Positions 49,660 through 60,825 of a stretch of 64,000 nucleotides of DNA are shown here, one piece after another. The stretch's first letter is position 1. Every line of letters begins with the position of its first letter. Location: positions 18,713,366-18,777,365 of the forward strand of contig NC_068351.1 in assembly GCF_014633365.1 (NCBI RefSeq). Reading direction: 5' to 3'. The notes beneath the pieces are model-generated. The model ran no database searches. It was not told the origin of the DNA and worked only from the letters and a program-made list of their open reading frames with translations. This DNA comes from Diospyros lotus (taxonomy: Eukaryota > Streptophyta > Magnoliopsida > Ericales > Ebenaceae). Both the position numbers and the translations under genes were made by a program.

Positions 49660-51049
49660 ATGGCAGAAAAAGTTATTCCTTTCTCTACTACCACCCTTAG
49701 AGGATCAGAACACTTTCAGACGGTACACCTACTGTCTGGGAAAAACCTGAGAAAATTCCATAATCTTGGTTATAAGTTCTTGCACATAGGTTTGGTCCAA
49801 ATAGGATTAAAGCCCTTAACACTACGAGGGATTAACAATTCCTTATGTGTTGCCCTTTGCAAGACATACCAACTACCAGAACTCTATCATTAGTATGGCA
49901 GAAACCAGCCTTTATAATGGTCCGATCTATATTAACTGTTATCCAAACTTCACTGTCTCCCTAATGGATCAGCATGTGGAAAAGGTCCTAACCCTTAACA
50001 TCCAAACTCGTAACTATGAGTTTCTTTCAGGATCAATCCTGTACTCAATCATCTATAGGATCCATTATAGAATCCTAACTACAGGATTAAACCCTCGTTA
50101 CAGGTCCCAATTAGTTCTATCAGGACATACCATCTGTTATGAGGCAGACCAGAGAGTAAACATGTTTACTCCACGAACCATCAGACACGAGGAGATCAAC
50201 TTCCCTGAAGATTGGAACTTTGACCAAGTCACTGAACCAGCCCCTCCTCCACAAAACTCAAATATCAGGTTCATCAGCCAAGATCCATCTGGATTTGTAA
50301 CCAACAGATTCGATAGATCTAAGAGTATACCTAGATCTAGGACAGTTTATCTAGAAGAGGTAAATTCTTCTGATAACTACCCAGGAGAAACTAGTAGTAG
50401 GAAATCCTTCCATAATACTAGGACTCACATCAGTAACATCAGTAGAAGTCAAGGATTGGCACAACCAATCTATGAGAATGAGCAAGACATGTCACCTAGC
50501 CATAGTGATATGCATAATGCTTACCATCTGAATGTATTAGAGAAACCTTTTGAGACAGACATCCCGTCTCTTAAAAAAGATTTCTTTAGTGCAGAAAATA
50601 GGAACTTCCGTGAACACTATGATAGGTGTTTTACCTAGGAAGAAATCAAAACCCATAAGAATCAGTGGCATCAGACTATGAACCTTCTCAGGACTAATAT
50701 CCCCTTCTTTAGGTGGCTAGTAGAACATGAGAAATATATTTAGATGCTTGAAAATAAGTTATCAATCCTTAAAAAATTAGACGCCTATAAGCTTGCTACA
50801 GGAGAAACAATAGAATCAACCCAACCTCCTCATGTAGAACATGTGGTTAAAGGACATGGAGCCAATACCAGAGTATTAGCTTCACCCTTTAAACAGATAA
50901 ACACGCCGAATAACAAAGATTTTGTGGCACTTAAGGATGACATTGATAAAGTAATCAAACAAAACAACTTTATCAGTGAATATCTTCTCCACCTAGGGAA
51001 TAATCCAAAAAATCTCTTGACCCAGGAGAATCATTCTCTACTCCCATAA
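49660..51049 (+). pseudogene. Endogenous pararetrovirus movement-protein-like region (30K family), broken
   Basis: The region is open over long stretches: 49660-49893 in one frame, then 49847-50638 (263 codons) and 50744-51049 in another. Breaks are one frameshift near 49850-49880 and TAG codons at 50636 and 50741. Segments such as HNLGYKFLHIGLVQIGLKPL and ETSLYNGPIYINCYPNF have the layout of the caulimovirid cell-to-cell movement protein. The remainder is a Ser/Asn-rich tail and a region with coiled character. Movement proteins of this family bind nucleic acid and act at plasmodesmata. In this state the locus cannot make the full protein. Family assignment is by recognition only. Confidence 0.65.
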
Positions 51050-51900
51050 CCAGTGCTTACAGGTTCACAACCGATGAAAACCTACCCAGTAAGCCACCCA
51101 AAACCTCAACAAAGAAAATATTCCAACAAATAGAAGAACAATTAACCAAACTCAAAATATCATAAAAGACTGTCAATAACCTTCAAAAATATCAAGACCC
51201 ATATCTCTCTTCTAACAACGAAGACGAGATAGTAGAATATCTCTCCCCTGAAGAAGAGGATGAGATCACAGGTTGTATTAAAAATCAAATGCTACTCTCA
51301 CAAATAGAAATCCACTTATCAGAGATGGGAGTACCAATCAAAAATATCAATACCCTTAAACAAAATCCACAAGAAGAACCTAAAATCCCATATAAAAAAA
51401 TACCAAAAGAAAAACATTAAAATAAAACCCCATGAACCGCCTCAAGAAAAACAAACTCAGAAAGAACAAACCCAAGAGATATCTCAAACCTGTGAGATAC
51501 CTCAAAATAATCAACAAGAAAATAATAAAAAATTAAACCCTAAATAACTCAGCAAAATGACCTGTTTCTACTGCAAACAACAAGGTCATGTTTCAGCTAA
51601 CTGTGAAACAAGAAAACTGACATAGAAGGTAAAAGACTTAGAAGAAAAGAAGAAAGAAAACTTAAAAAATATGCAAAAAAGAATAACCTCAATATCTCTG
51701 ACCTAATCAACCCAAAAGAAAATCTAATTGCTCTATCAGAAATAGGTGATCTCAACAATCAATCTCAAAACACAGATCATCAAGAAAATGGTAATCAAGA
51801 TCAGTTCCCTTTAGAAACAACCCTGAAAACCCATATCATATTAGGCTAAGGAAGAGAATTTCCCCTTAATACCCAAATCAGACATATATCAGCATCCTTC
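51050..51900 (+). pseudogene. Pararetrovirus coat-protein-like region with CCHC knuckle, broken
   Basis: Lys/Glu/Gln-rich sequence with stops surrounds CFYCKQQGHVSANC at about 51560-51601, a CX2CX4HX4C zinc knuckle as in the caulimovirid coat/nucleocapsid. The surrounding frame carries several stops (for example before 51180 and after 51620). It continues from the movement-protein-like region without an intervening promoter. Confidence 0.55.
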
Positions 51901-52421
51901 TCTATTGTATTTGAGTCACATATCTCCATCATTTGCACTAGAGGTTGAATCAATATTAGGACATCATCAGTCGCTCATATCAATACCATATCAGGATCAG
52001 ATGAGGGAAAATCAGTTTGAAATTTTAAAAGTTTTATTAAAATTTTATCTTCTATCTTATATATCAAATCAGAATTTCTTAATAATAAATTATAAATCAA
52101 TAAAAATAGTATTATTAGCTATTTTCAATTTTATCAAAAAATGTTTTATCCCTAATTTTTTCCTACAGAGAACTTTTCTTACCAGCATATTAGACTTTTT
52201 GTAAAACCCAGTCTTTATATTCGAATTTAACCTCAAACAATCAGTTCATCCTTTCATTCCCTCAGATATCAGAATTAGCCCACATCATGGTCCAACTAGA
52301 CAAGGCCACAAAGTCTGTCCAGGACGACCAACCTACTCATGCCCAGGGTAAAGGTCTGGCTAGTCCATAGCAAACGGCTCGTGGTAAAGACTTATCAAAT
52401 CTGTTAGAATGGCTGGAGGCT

Positions 52422-53761
52422 TTGCCAAAAAGCCCAAAAACCCGTAAAATGGTGGTCATACGATCCTTACGGGGTAGGTATAAGATGGGCGATCCAACAG
52501 TTGGCTCACTATCAGATGAAGTCAAATATCAGTTCCTTGTTGAATATGGGAGACCTGGACCATATTACTTGTATAAGGAAATCCAATATACCATCTCTCC
52601 ATTCATATACGAATGGTTGGAAAGAAGGAGAATCAGAATTGTTCGGAAATTTTGCCCCAACAATATCAGTCTATTAGCAAATATTATAAATAATATTACC
52701 ATCAGAGTTTGCTTGGCCGAATCATCAGATCGACACCTTCTTAGTCTTATGGATAACTTGGTTTATGGTCATTCTTGTAGGAATCAGAAGAAAGCCATCA
52801 TGAAAGAAACCAGAAAACCAATCCTATCAGCTCAAGCCTCTACTTCATTAGTAAAACAAACTCGTAGATTCACCACATCAGATAACTTACCCTTTAAATA
52901 TCCACCCTTGAATCCTACCACACCATTGAAACCAATGACACCTTCCTATCTATCAGCAACATGTCCATCATCATCCACCTCATCACCAGAACCAAAATCC
53001 ATTTCTATACAAAAACCCTCCTATCAGGTTAAACTTATCTTCATATCATTCATTCCATTATAAGGACAATTATTATCAGAAACTTATCAGAATTCCCCAA
53101 TTAAACTAGCCAAAACCATCATTAACCCTGACAATTACCAAGCTTCACTCAATTTACCCTCTTACTGGTTTTATGAAGATATCCTCACAGATACCAAGTC
53201 CATTGACATCTCTATTGTCATGGATAGAAATGAACCTAATGAAATTGCATTCATGAAGGTTAAGATCTGTAGGGTACTAATTCTATCAGACTGGAGAATT
53301 AACCCATCAACAACCAAGGGATTTTCCAATAATCTCGATTCAAAAGAATATGCCTATTGGGATTATGTTACTGCCTGGACTAATCTCTTGTTCCGACAAA
53401 ATAAAAATCAAAATTTATCCTAGTTCTTCTACTTTGATAAAACCTTTAATTCTCCTATCCCAGATTGGTGGGAAAAGTTTGGACCTACATCAGATATTTT
53501 ACCATCAGATGTCTAAGAGACCTATCAGTTATTCCAGAATGAAGCCTTACTGCCTACACCATGGAGTAATTATCCAATATTATTTTACTATTACAGACAA
53601 TTTAATATTTTGTGGATTATGGCTCTCGACTTCACTATTTCAGTATTACTATCAGCATCAGATGTTCCTATCATCAACACCAGGAAATGGCTAATACGCC
53701 AGATCTAGGTAAAATGGTGGGATAATTTCGTTACATCCAAAATTAGCAAATCAGTAGTCTT
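52422..53761 (+). pseudogene. Pararetrovirus-associated ORF, interrupted by a copia element
   Basis: 52422-53063 is open for 213 codons (segments RSLRGRYKMGDPTVGS, YLYKEIQYTISPFIYEWL). After a TAA the same frame continues (SYWFYEDILTD, IVMDRNEPNEIAFMKVKICR, WINP-type stretch) to 53423, then runs in a shifted frame to 53761. There the copia element is inserted. The continuation (KWFHCNPK, then ELGMLKHQLMA) is at 59098. I know sequences like this from plant genomes next to movement-protein-like ORFs, but not a function. A related piece lies in inverted orientation at 60826-62160. Confidence 0.6.
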
Positions 53762-54108
53762 TGTTAAGTTTTGGAAAAAAATAACCTTACTGTCTCACTT
53801 TTTTATTCACTAGAAAAACTTGATTTATACAAGCTTCTTTACAAAAATAGGAAACAACTAACTTTAGAAAAGAATCCTAGGATCTATACAATTTAGGATA
53901 CAACCAAGATAGGAAACATAATCTAATCTAGAAGATACAATTTTACTTTTAGGAAATAATATATACAGTCAATCAATTTAGGAAACATAGATAATCAATC
54001 ACCAATCAATGATTGAATCATTTCATATCAGCTGTCATCTTTCCCAATACAGAAACATTACTCTTGCTGCTGTTTCTTGTTACTTAGGGAAACCCTAGTT
54101 GCTGACAC
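53762..54108 (-). mobile_element. 3' LTR of copia element (347 bp)
   Basis: It starts TGTTAAGTTTTGG and ends GTTGCTGACA on the plus strand. The partner LTR is at 58732-59092 and differs by a 14-bp indel near 58962 and few substitutions. The flanking target repeat is GTCTT (53757-53761). A polypurine tract (CTTGAGGGGGAG on the minus strand) adjoins at 54109. Confidence 0.9.
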
Positions 54109-54114
54109 TCCCCC

Positions 54115-55437
54115 TCAAGATTGAGCGTGTATATCTTGCATCTCAATCTTGCTTATCATCCTGTTAAACACTGGTGTAGGCAGGCCTTTAGTTAGCATGT
54201 TTGCTAACTGATCTTGTGATGAGATGTATGGTGTGCATATCAGCCCACTATCCAATTTCTCCTTGATAAAATGTCTATCTACTTCAATGTGCTTTGTCCT
54301 ATCATGTTGAACAGGATTATGAGCGATATTAATTGTCGATTTATTGTCATAGTAGAGCTTCATAGGCGTAGTCCACTCAATCTTGAGATCATTTAGAAGA
54401 ATTTTTAGCTACAATAATTCACACATACCTAGAGCCATGGAACGAAATTCTGCCTCAGCACTTGACCTAGCCACCACATTTTGTTTTTTGCTCCTCCAAG
54501 TTACCAAATTGCTTCCCAACATAGTACAATATTCGGAAGTAGATCTTCTATCTACAACAGAGCTTGCATAGTCTGCATTTGTGTAGGCCTCAAGGGTCAT
54601 AGCTTCTCCCTTTTTGAACAAAATGCCTCTTCCAGGTGCTCCTTTTAGATAGTGGAGTATTCGATACATAGCTTTAAGATGGACTTCCCTTGGGTTATGC
54701 ATGAATTGACTAACCACCCCCACAGCATAGGCTATATTTGGCCGAGTATGGGCCAAATATATCAGCTTTCCAACCAGCCTTGGGTAAACTCCCTTGTCAA
54801 CCTTATCTCCTTCTAGAGCTTCTCCCAACTTATGATTTGGGTCAATAGGTGTGTCACTTGCTTTGCAGCCTAGCAATCTGGTCTCCTTTAAAAGGTCTAC
54901 CACATATTTTTGCTGAGATATGAATATGCCCTCTTTAGAATGAGCCACCTCTATTCCCAAGAAATATTTTAATCTTCCCAAATATTTGATTTCAAACTCC
55001 TTTAACAAGCACTCCTTTAATTGAGTCATCCCTTCTTTGTCATTGCCAGTAACAACAATATCATCTACATACACAATTAACACAGTTACTCCCCCTGTGG
55101 CCGAATGTTGAATAAAAAGAGTATGGTCTCCTTGGCTTTGTCTATACCCCATGCCAAGCATAACACTCGTGAATCTCCCAAACCAAGCCCGTGGGGACTG
55201 TTTCAGTCCATATAGGGCTTTTTTTAGTTTGCATACAACCGGCCCTTGTGTGGCTATTTCATAACCTGGTGGTATTTCCATATATACCTCCTCCTCTAGG
55301 TTACCATGTAAAAATGCATTTTTCACGTCAAACTGATGCAATAGCCAACCTAGATTAGCAGCTAACGAAAGAAGGATACTAAATGTATTTAGTTTAGCCA
55401 CCGGTGCAAAAGTGTCCAAATAGTCTACCCCATACAC
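54115..55437 (-). pseudogene. copia reverse transcriptase-RNase H region
   Basis: The frame 55437-54409 (342 codons) has LHQFDVKNAFLHGNLEEEVY (residues ~33-52), ALYGLKQSPRAWF and the RT active-site box LIVYVDDIVVTG (~120-131). It also has YFLGIEVAHSKEGIFISQQK, and then RNase H with LEAYTNADYASSVVDRRS and WRSKKQ..ARSSAEAEFRS. A TAG in place of a Trp-type codon near 54410 separates the last piece (54408-54115), which reads LYYDNKSTINIAHNPVQH and DQLANMLTKGL. The RT N-terminus lies in the adjoining 55704-55471 piece (CKWVYTVKYRSDGSLDR), ending in a stop. Otherwise it is well preserved. Confidence 0.9.
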
Positions 55438-55763
55438 TTGTGTATATCCCTTGGCAACTAGTCTTGCTTTTTATCGATCTAGAGATCCATCAGACCTATA
55501 TTTCACAGTATAGACCCATTTACAATCCACTGGATGTTTTCCTTTAGGCAATTTTACCACTTCCCAGGTCTGAATTTTTTCCAAGGCTGTCATCTCAGCT
55601 TCCATGGCATCCTTCCAATTCTTATTCCCTATAGCTTCAGAAAAACTTTTTGGAATAGGGATGGTATGTAGGCTGGTAAGAAAGGTTTTATGGGTAGGAG
55701 ACAACTTAGAAAAGGAAAGAAATAGGTGTAATGGATGCTTGGTACAAGTTCTTTTCCCTTTTC

Positions 55764-56654
55764 TTAGAGCAATGGGCCAATCAAGGTATCGGTATCTGGT
55801 TGGACAATAGCTTCAGCAGATTTTGTAGAGCTCATATGAGTCATATCAAGAGAATTGGTTGCGAGAATACCTGGTGATGACTCTAAAATGGCAGGATTGT
55901 CAGTGTTATTCCTACTTGTAGAGACCGTAGGACTAGGACTTGTAGAGGATGCAGGAGCTTGCATAGGACTAGATTCGGTTTTATTCCTCCTTGAGTATAC
56001 CTGCATAGGCCGAGTAGAAGGTGAAGCTTTCTCAGGTGTCATGTTTTTCGAGTCTTTCTGTTTAGGAGATGGGTTCAAGGATAGCAGATTAGGGTCAGGA
56101 AGAAAGGAGGAATCCCTATTAATCAAGGTCTGATTTTGTTCTAAAATAGTTGATGATCTGAAGTACGACTCATTTTTAGCAAAGGTAACATCAGCAGATA
56201 CAAAATATTTCTTTGAAGGAGGATGATAACATCGATAGCCTTTTTGTGTAGATGAATATCCAATAAATACACATTTTAAGGCACGAGGATCTAGTTTCCC
56301 TCTATTGGCTGTTGGAATATGAACATAGGCCGTACACTCGAATATTTTGGGCTGCCAATTACTAGTCACATGGAAGTCAGGAAAATGATTCATCAATAGT
56401 TGAATAGGACTTTGAGATTCTAGGATTTTGGATGGCAATCTGTTGATAAGAGTGGTGGCAGTTAGGGCTGCTTCTCCCCAATAATGTTGAGGGGCATTAT
56501 GGTGAAAAAGAAGTGCTCGAATAACAACTAGAAGATGACCATTTTTCCTCTCGACCACCCCATTTTGTTGAGGGGTGTAAGGACAAGAAGACTCATGAAT
56601 AATACCTTTTTGTTGAAAGAAAGCGGATAGAGTGTGATTGAAGAAATCTAACAT
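55764..56654 (-). pseudogene. copia integrase C-terminal half and linker
   Basis: 296 open codons. The start is YTPQQNGVVERKNGHLL, the conserved end of the integrase core with its catalytic Glu. ECTAYVHIPTANRGKLDPRA and KCVFIGYSSTQKGYRCYHP follow, the GKL/chromodomain-like copia C-terminus. The rest is a Ser/Pro/Asn-rich linker toward RT. It is displaced by a frameshift from the upstream frame at about 56640. Confidence 0.9.
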
Positions 56655-58620
56655 TATCAGATATAAACCGCTTTACATTTACCCCAAATTGAGTCTTAAC
56701 CATGTTGTAAAAATTGGGGAAAACATGGCTTACTTCTAACTTGGCTTTCAACAAATATAACCACACCACTCTAGTACAATCATCAACAAATAAGACAAAC
56801 CATCTTGTCCCAGAAATATTGGGAACACTTGATGGACCCCAAATGTCACTATGGATTAAAGAGAAGGGGAAATCAGTCCTTTTATTAGAAAGAGGGAAAG
56901 AAACACTTTTATGTTTGGCAAGTTCACAATCAGCACAATGAAAGTGACTAAAATCCAGACCTTTAGCTAAATTAGGAAACATTAATTTGAGAGTAAGAAA
57001 GGAGGGATGACCCATTCTATAATGTTGTAACCACATCTCATCCTCGTTGGATTGAGCTAGGCATGACATAAGAGGAAGAGACTTCTTCTTGTCTGGCCCT
57101 ACTGATTCCTCGAGGTAATAAAGCCCCTCTTTAGCCCTAGCAAGCCCAATCATCCTCTTCTTGCCCTGTTCCTGTATCTCACAGACATTGGAATAAAAAG
57201 ATACACTGCAATTAGTATCCTCAATAAGTTTTTGAACAGATATAAGATTAGCAAATAATTTGGAGACATGAAGGACATTCTTGAGGGTTAGGTGATCATT
57301 GAGAAGAATATCTCCTTGACCAGCAACGGTAATGAGTGAGCCATCTGCCATTGTAATTTTTTTAGAGCTAGGACAAGGATTATAGGAAGTAAACAATTGT
57401 GGATGGGATGTCATGTGGTCTGAAGCACCCGAGTCTAGGATCCAACAATGTTGGTGTAAAGTTTCTGAAGCATGTAGGGAAAAAGTGTAGGAAGCAATAC
57501 CTATGAGAGCAAGAGAGCTATCTTTTTCTGCCTTTTTGTCTAGAGATCCCAGAAAATGTTTTAGTCTTTCAATTTCTGCCTTGTTAAGTTCAAGAGACTG
57601 TCCCCCATGCTCCAATCCTCTTGGTTCCAGTTGCTGACTGTTGGCTGTTGCTATATGCACTTGACTCCTTGCTGGTCCCCCTCTAGATGGCTTTCCATGA
57701 AGCTTCCAGCACTTCTCTATGGTGTGCCTAGGTTTTTTACAAAAGGTACACCATAAAGAATCCCTATCCACTGGTTTCTTTTCATCCCTAGGGCCTTTGT
57801 TTTGATTATGAATTTTTAAAAACACTAGGGCAGAACTCTCATCGGAGATAGCTTCTAACATCACACCCCTTCTCCCTTCTTCTGCCCTTATTAAGGAGAT
57901 TACCTCATTCAAGGAAGGTAAATCCTCTTTGCCAAGAATCTGCACTCTGACCGCATCAAATTCACTGTTGAGGCCGGCCAAGAAATCATATATCCGCTCC
58001 TTTTCAACAAATCTCTTATGGAGTGTAGCATCCTCACTACATTTCATCTTCAAACATTGGTAGTGATCTAGCTCTTGCCATAGAGTTTGCAACATATTTG
58101 CATACTCTGTGATGGTCTTCGAGCCTTGATCTAGCTCTTGCCATAGAGTTTGCAACATATTTGCATACTCTGTGATGGTCTTCGAGCCTTGTTTGGTTGC
58201 TGCCACCCTTGCTCGTATTTCATAGATTTGGGCTGCATCTTTAACCTTGGAATAGGTCAAGTTTATGGCCTCCCAAATATCCTTGGTTGTGGTAAAAAAC
58301 ATGACAGTGTCATTGATCTCTGGAACTATGGAATTTCAAAGCCAGGACATTACCAAGGAATCTTCCTCGTCCTATGCTGCAAACACTAGATCACCTTCTT
58401 TTGGGCCCATTCCTAACAAGTGGCTAAGCTTCCCCTTCCCTTTAAGAAATGTCCAAATCAGCTGTGACCACTTTAGGTAATTTTTCCCATTCAAACGATA
58501 GGCTGCCTGGAGAGACTGCAATTCGCCTCCCAAGGTCCCATTTTGAGTTCCAGCAATTGGAACTTCTGAGGTATGGCAGGAATTGGCTGTATCTGATGTA
58601 GGTTCTTGGACGAAAGACAT
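56593..58620 (-). pseudogene. copia gag-protease-integrase N-terminal region
   Basis: gag starts at 58620 (LNGKNYLKWSQLIWTFLKGK) and stops near 58372. The 569-codon frame 58302-56593 carries on. It has the gag body with a 21-residue direct repeat (residues 38-58 and 59-79, 58191-58066), a zinc knuckle CTFCKKPRHTIEKC (185-198), the protease box HCWILDSGASDHM (285-297) and the pre-integrase MWLQHYRMGHPS...HCADCELAK. The integrase core start SLIHSDIWGP follows. The frame is lost just after the second catalytic Asp (FISDN). Functions are particle formation, maturation and insertion. Confidence 0.9.
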
Positions 58621-58718
58621 CTCTTGGCCAAGATTCAGATGACAAACAAAAGATGGGAAGACTGGTAAGGATAGGCTTTGTAGATCCCAGAGAATTGTAG
58701 AACAAAAATAATCCCTAG

Positions 58719-58731
58719 GGCTCTGATACCA
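58719..58731 (-). other. Primer binding site of the copia element
   Basis: GGCTCTGATACCA on the plus strand, that is TGGTATCAGAGCC on the minus strand, directly adjoins the 5' LTR. It matches the 3' end of initiator tRNA-Met. Confidence 0.9.
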
Positions 58732-59092
58732 TGTTAAGTTTTGGAAAAAAATAATCTTACTGTCTCACTTTTTTATTCACTAGAAAAGCTTGATTTATAC
58801 AAGCTTCTTTACAAAAATAGGAAACAACTAACTTTAGGAAAGAATCCTAGGATCTATACAATTTAAGATACAACCAAGATAGGAAACATAATCTAATCTA
58901 GGAGATACAATTTTACTTTTGGGAAATAATATATACAGTCAATCAATCTAGGAAACATATATAATCAATCATCAATTAATCAATCACCAATCAATGATTG
59001 AATCATTCCATATCAGCTGTCATCTTTCCCAATACAGAAACATTACTCTTGCTGCTGTTTCTTGTTACTTAGGGAAACCCTAGCTGCTGACA
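58732..59092 (-). mobile_element. 5' LTR of copia element (361 bp)
   Basis: It starts TGTTAAGTTTTGG and ends GCTGCTGACA on the plus strand, followed by the target repeat GTCTT (59093-59097). It is 14 bp longer than the 3' LTR because of an extra ATCAATTAATCAATC-type segment. Confidence 0.9.
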
Positions 59093-59097
59093 GTCTT

Positions 59098-59733
59098 AAA
59101 GTGGTTCCATTGTAATCCTAACAAAGGAAAGAAATCAAAGACTAATCAGGAGCTCGACATGCTTAAACATCAGTTAATGGCTTGCATGGCCCAAGCCAAG
59201 ACTCCAAATGAATCTGCTAAAATTCTATCAGAAGTCCTGGAGTAGACAAAATCCGTTAACATCCAAATCAGATACAGATGATGAAGAAACTCAAGCTCCA
59301 GACTATGATTCGGATGATCCAAACTCTTGGTTTGACAACTCGGGTTTCTAATCTCTATCAGATCTAATGCAGGTTTTGCCTTATCCTGAAGATCAACAAT
59401 CAGATAATCACCATCATATCTATAGACTGTTCGATACAGATCAGCACACCTGTCCGATGCAGATCAGCTCGAATCCTATCAGCCTTATCAGAAACTTTGA
59501 CTATTTTGTCAAAGAGATCAGTCTTATCAGCGGGAATCTTCATCTTTATCTGCAGCCTTATCAATTGCGTAGAAAAGTGGCATGCCAATGACAAGTTACT
59601 ATTTGTCTTGCAAAAAAGTCTAGGAAGCTATCCATTCGTAGCTTTTATCATGCCAATCAAGGCCACTAGAAGACAAAATTGAAGCTCCCACATTATTATT
59701 GGTTACTGTAGCGGGTATTGTTAGCACTATTCA
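59098..59733 (+). pseudogene. Pararetrovirus ORF continuation after the copia insertion
   Basis: It resumes the ORF interrupted at 53761 (KWFHCNPK, GTNQ/EELDMLKHQLMACMAQAKT-type stretch). After stops it passes into a non-coding stretch ending GAAGCTCCCACATTATT. Together with 53098-53761 it forms one arm of an inverted repeat with 60826-62160. The arm ends at GTTAGCACTATTC. Confidence 0.65.
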
Positions 59734-60345
59734 AATTGATGTATTTGATACTAGCATATCTGATAGTTTGATATTGGGAGTATTAAATTTATCCCACCAT
59801 CTAATCTTGACATATCTAATAAATTGATTGGAAGAATCTGATGTTGGAAAGGCTGTGAGCGCATATGATAATTTAGGCTCCCGATAATAATAAAATATGG
59901 GATGAGTAAGCCTTTAAAGAAAAGTTTTGTTTCGATAATACTGATAATCACCTTGTGATTCTGAAGGAAAGATGTTAGGTGAGGGACTAAACTTTTCCCA
60001 CCAATTGAGCCACCATTTTGGGAAAGATGATTGAAGTTGTTCTCAAAGTAAAAGATCCATGGGATTTTTTGGTACTTGTTTTGCCTGAAAAGGATGTTAG
60101 TTCAAGTAGTCATATATTCCCAATATGAGTAACCATAAGGATTGGACTTCTAGGCTGATAAAGTTAAAATTTGACAAATCTTAACTTTGATGAAGGTTAT
60201 TTGGTGTGGGTGGTTTGTGGAGATGGAAATGGATATGAGAAAGAATGGCTTCATAGTAGGTATAAGAGGGATCATCCAATGTCGAATGGTTTAATAGGGG
60301 ATAATCAAACTAATGGTTAATTTGAGGATGAGAAAGAGAGGTTTT
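59734..60345 (-). pseudogene. Third, more diverged copy of the pararetrovirus ORF
   Basis: On the minus strand, in changing frames, it reads FIKVKICQILTL, NPYGYSYWEYMTT, NILFRQNKYQK, then RYVKIRWWDKFNTPN. These parallel MKVKICRVLILSDW, YAYWDYVTAWTNLLFRQNKN and the WWDNF region of the other copies. It lies in the spacer between the inverted arms. Confidence 0.6.
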
Positions 60346-60350
60346 GGTAT

Positions 60351-60363
60351 CAGAGCCAAGGGG
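60351..60363 (+). other. tRNA-Met primer site of a pararetrovirus leader copy
   Basis: TGGTATCAGAGCC is followed by AAGGGGATATCATATGG and then by the leader repeated at 49252. Caulimovirids and many LTR elements prime from initiator tRNA-Met. No LTR end precedes it, which favours the pararetrovirus reading. Confidence 0.6.
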
Positions 60364-60825
60364 ATATCATATGGTTTGTGCGGGTTGTGTGTTGCTGCAT
60401 CGTTGCATGTAGTGATTAGGAGCCATTCGAGAGTTGTGTTCATGTTTCCTGACCTGAGGTCTTCACATCTTTAGGCATTTCTGAATTTGATTGTTGTTTA
60501 CCGTCATATTGCGTCCCTAGAACTGGAGGGAAACCATAACACAGACTAAGACTCACTCATACACTCATCACAGATTCACATGGCACAAACCTTAGACCAG
60601 CCGATGTCCACTCCTCGGTCTACACTCTAAATCGGAACAGACTATAGGAAAATCTGAACAATATTGGGATAACAAAGAGGTAGGTAACCAAAGACTCCTT
60701 AGCATGGAAACTCATCAGATCTCTCACAAATCAACTTTTGATAGTGAGACTCCTCCTTATCATCTTGATCTAGAGAAACCCTTTGAAATAGATATTCCAT
60801 CTGTCAAAAAAGATTTCTTTAAGGA
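60363..60825 (+). repeat. Pararetrovirus leader, second copy, with internal deletion
   Basis: 60363-60670 is a direct repeat of 49252-49560. At about 60760 it jumps to the segment encoding EKPFEIDIPSVKKDFFKEE, equivalent to about 50540-50595 in the first copy. The movement-protein-like part is therefore deleted here. At 60826 it meets the inverted arm. Confidence 0.65.

Larger units (their letters stand above)
53762..59092 (-). mobile_element. Nearly complete Ty1/copia retrotransposon, 5.3 kb
   Basis: Minus-strand element with 5' LTR 58732-59092, tRNA-Met primer site 58719-58731, gag-pol, polypurine tract and 3' LTR 53762-54108. Perfect 5-bp target repeats GTCTT lie on both sides. All copia domains are present in order (gag, protease, integrase, RT, RNase H) but the polyprotein is broken. 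There is a stop after 58620-58372 with a frame change, frameshifts near 56640 and 55760, a stop near 55470 and a TAG at about 54410. Similar LTRs suggest a recent insertion compared with the gypsy elements of the window. It sits in a pararetrovirus ORF. Confidence 0.92.

Noticed and set aside
56714..56941. Plus-strand frames across the copia element (also 55855-56133, 58150-58480)
   Set aside because: They are antisense shadows of the copia gag-pol region.
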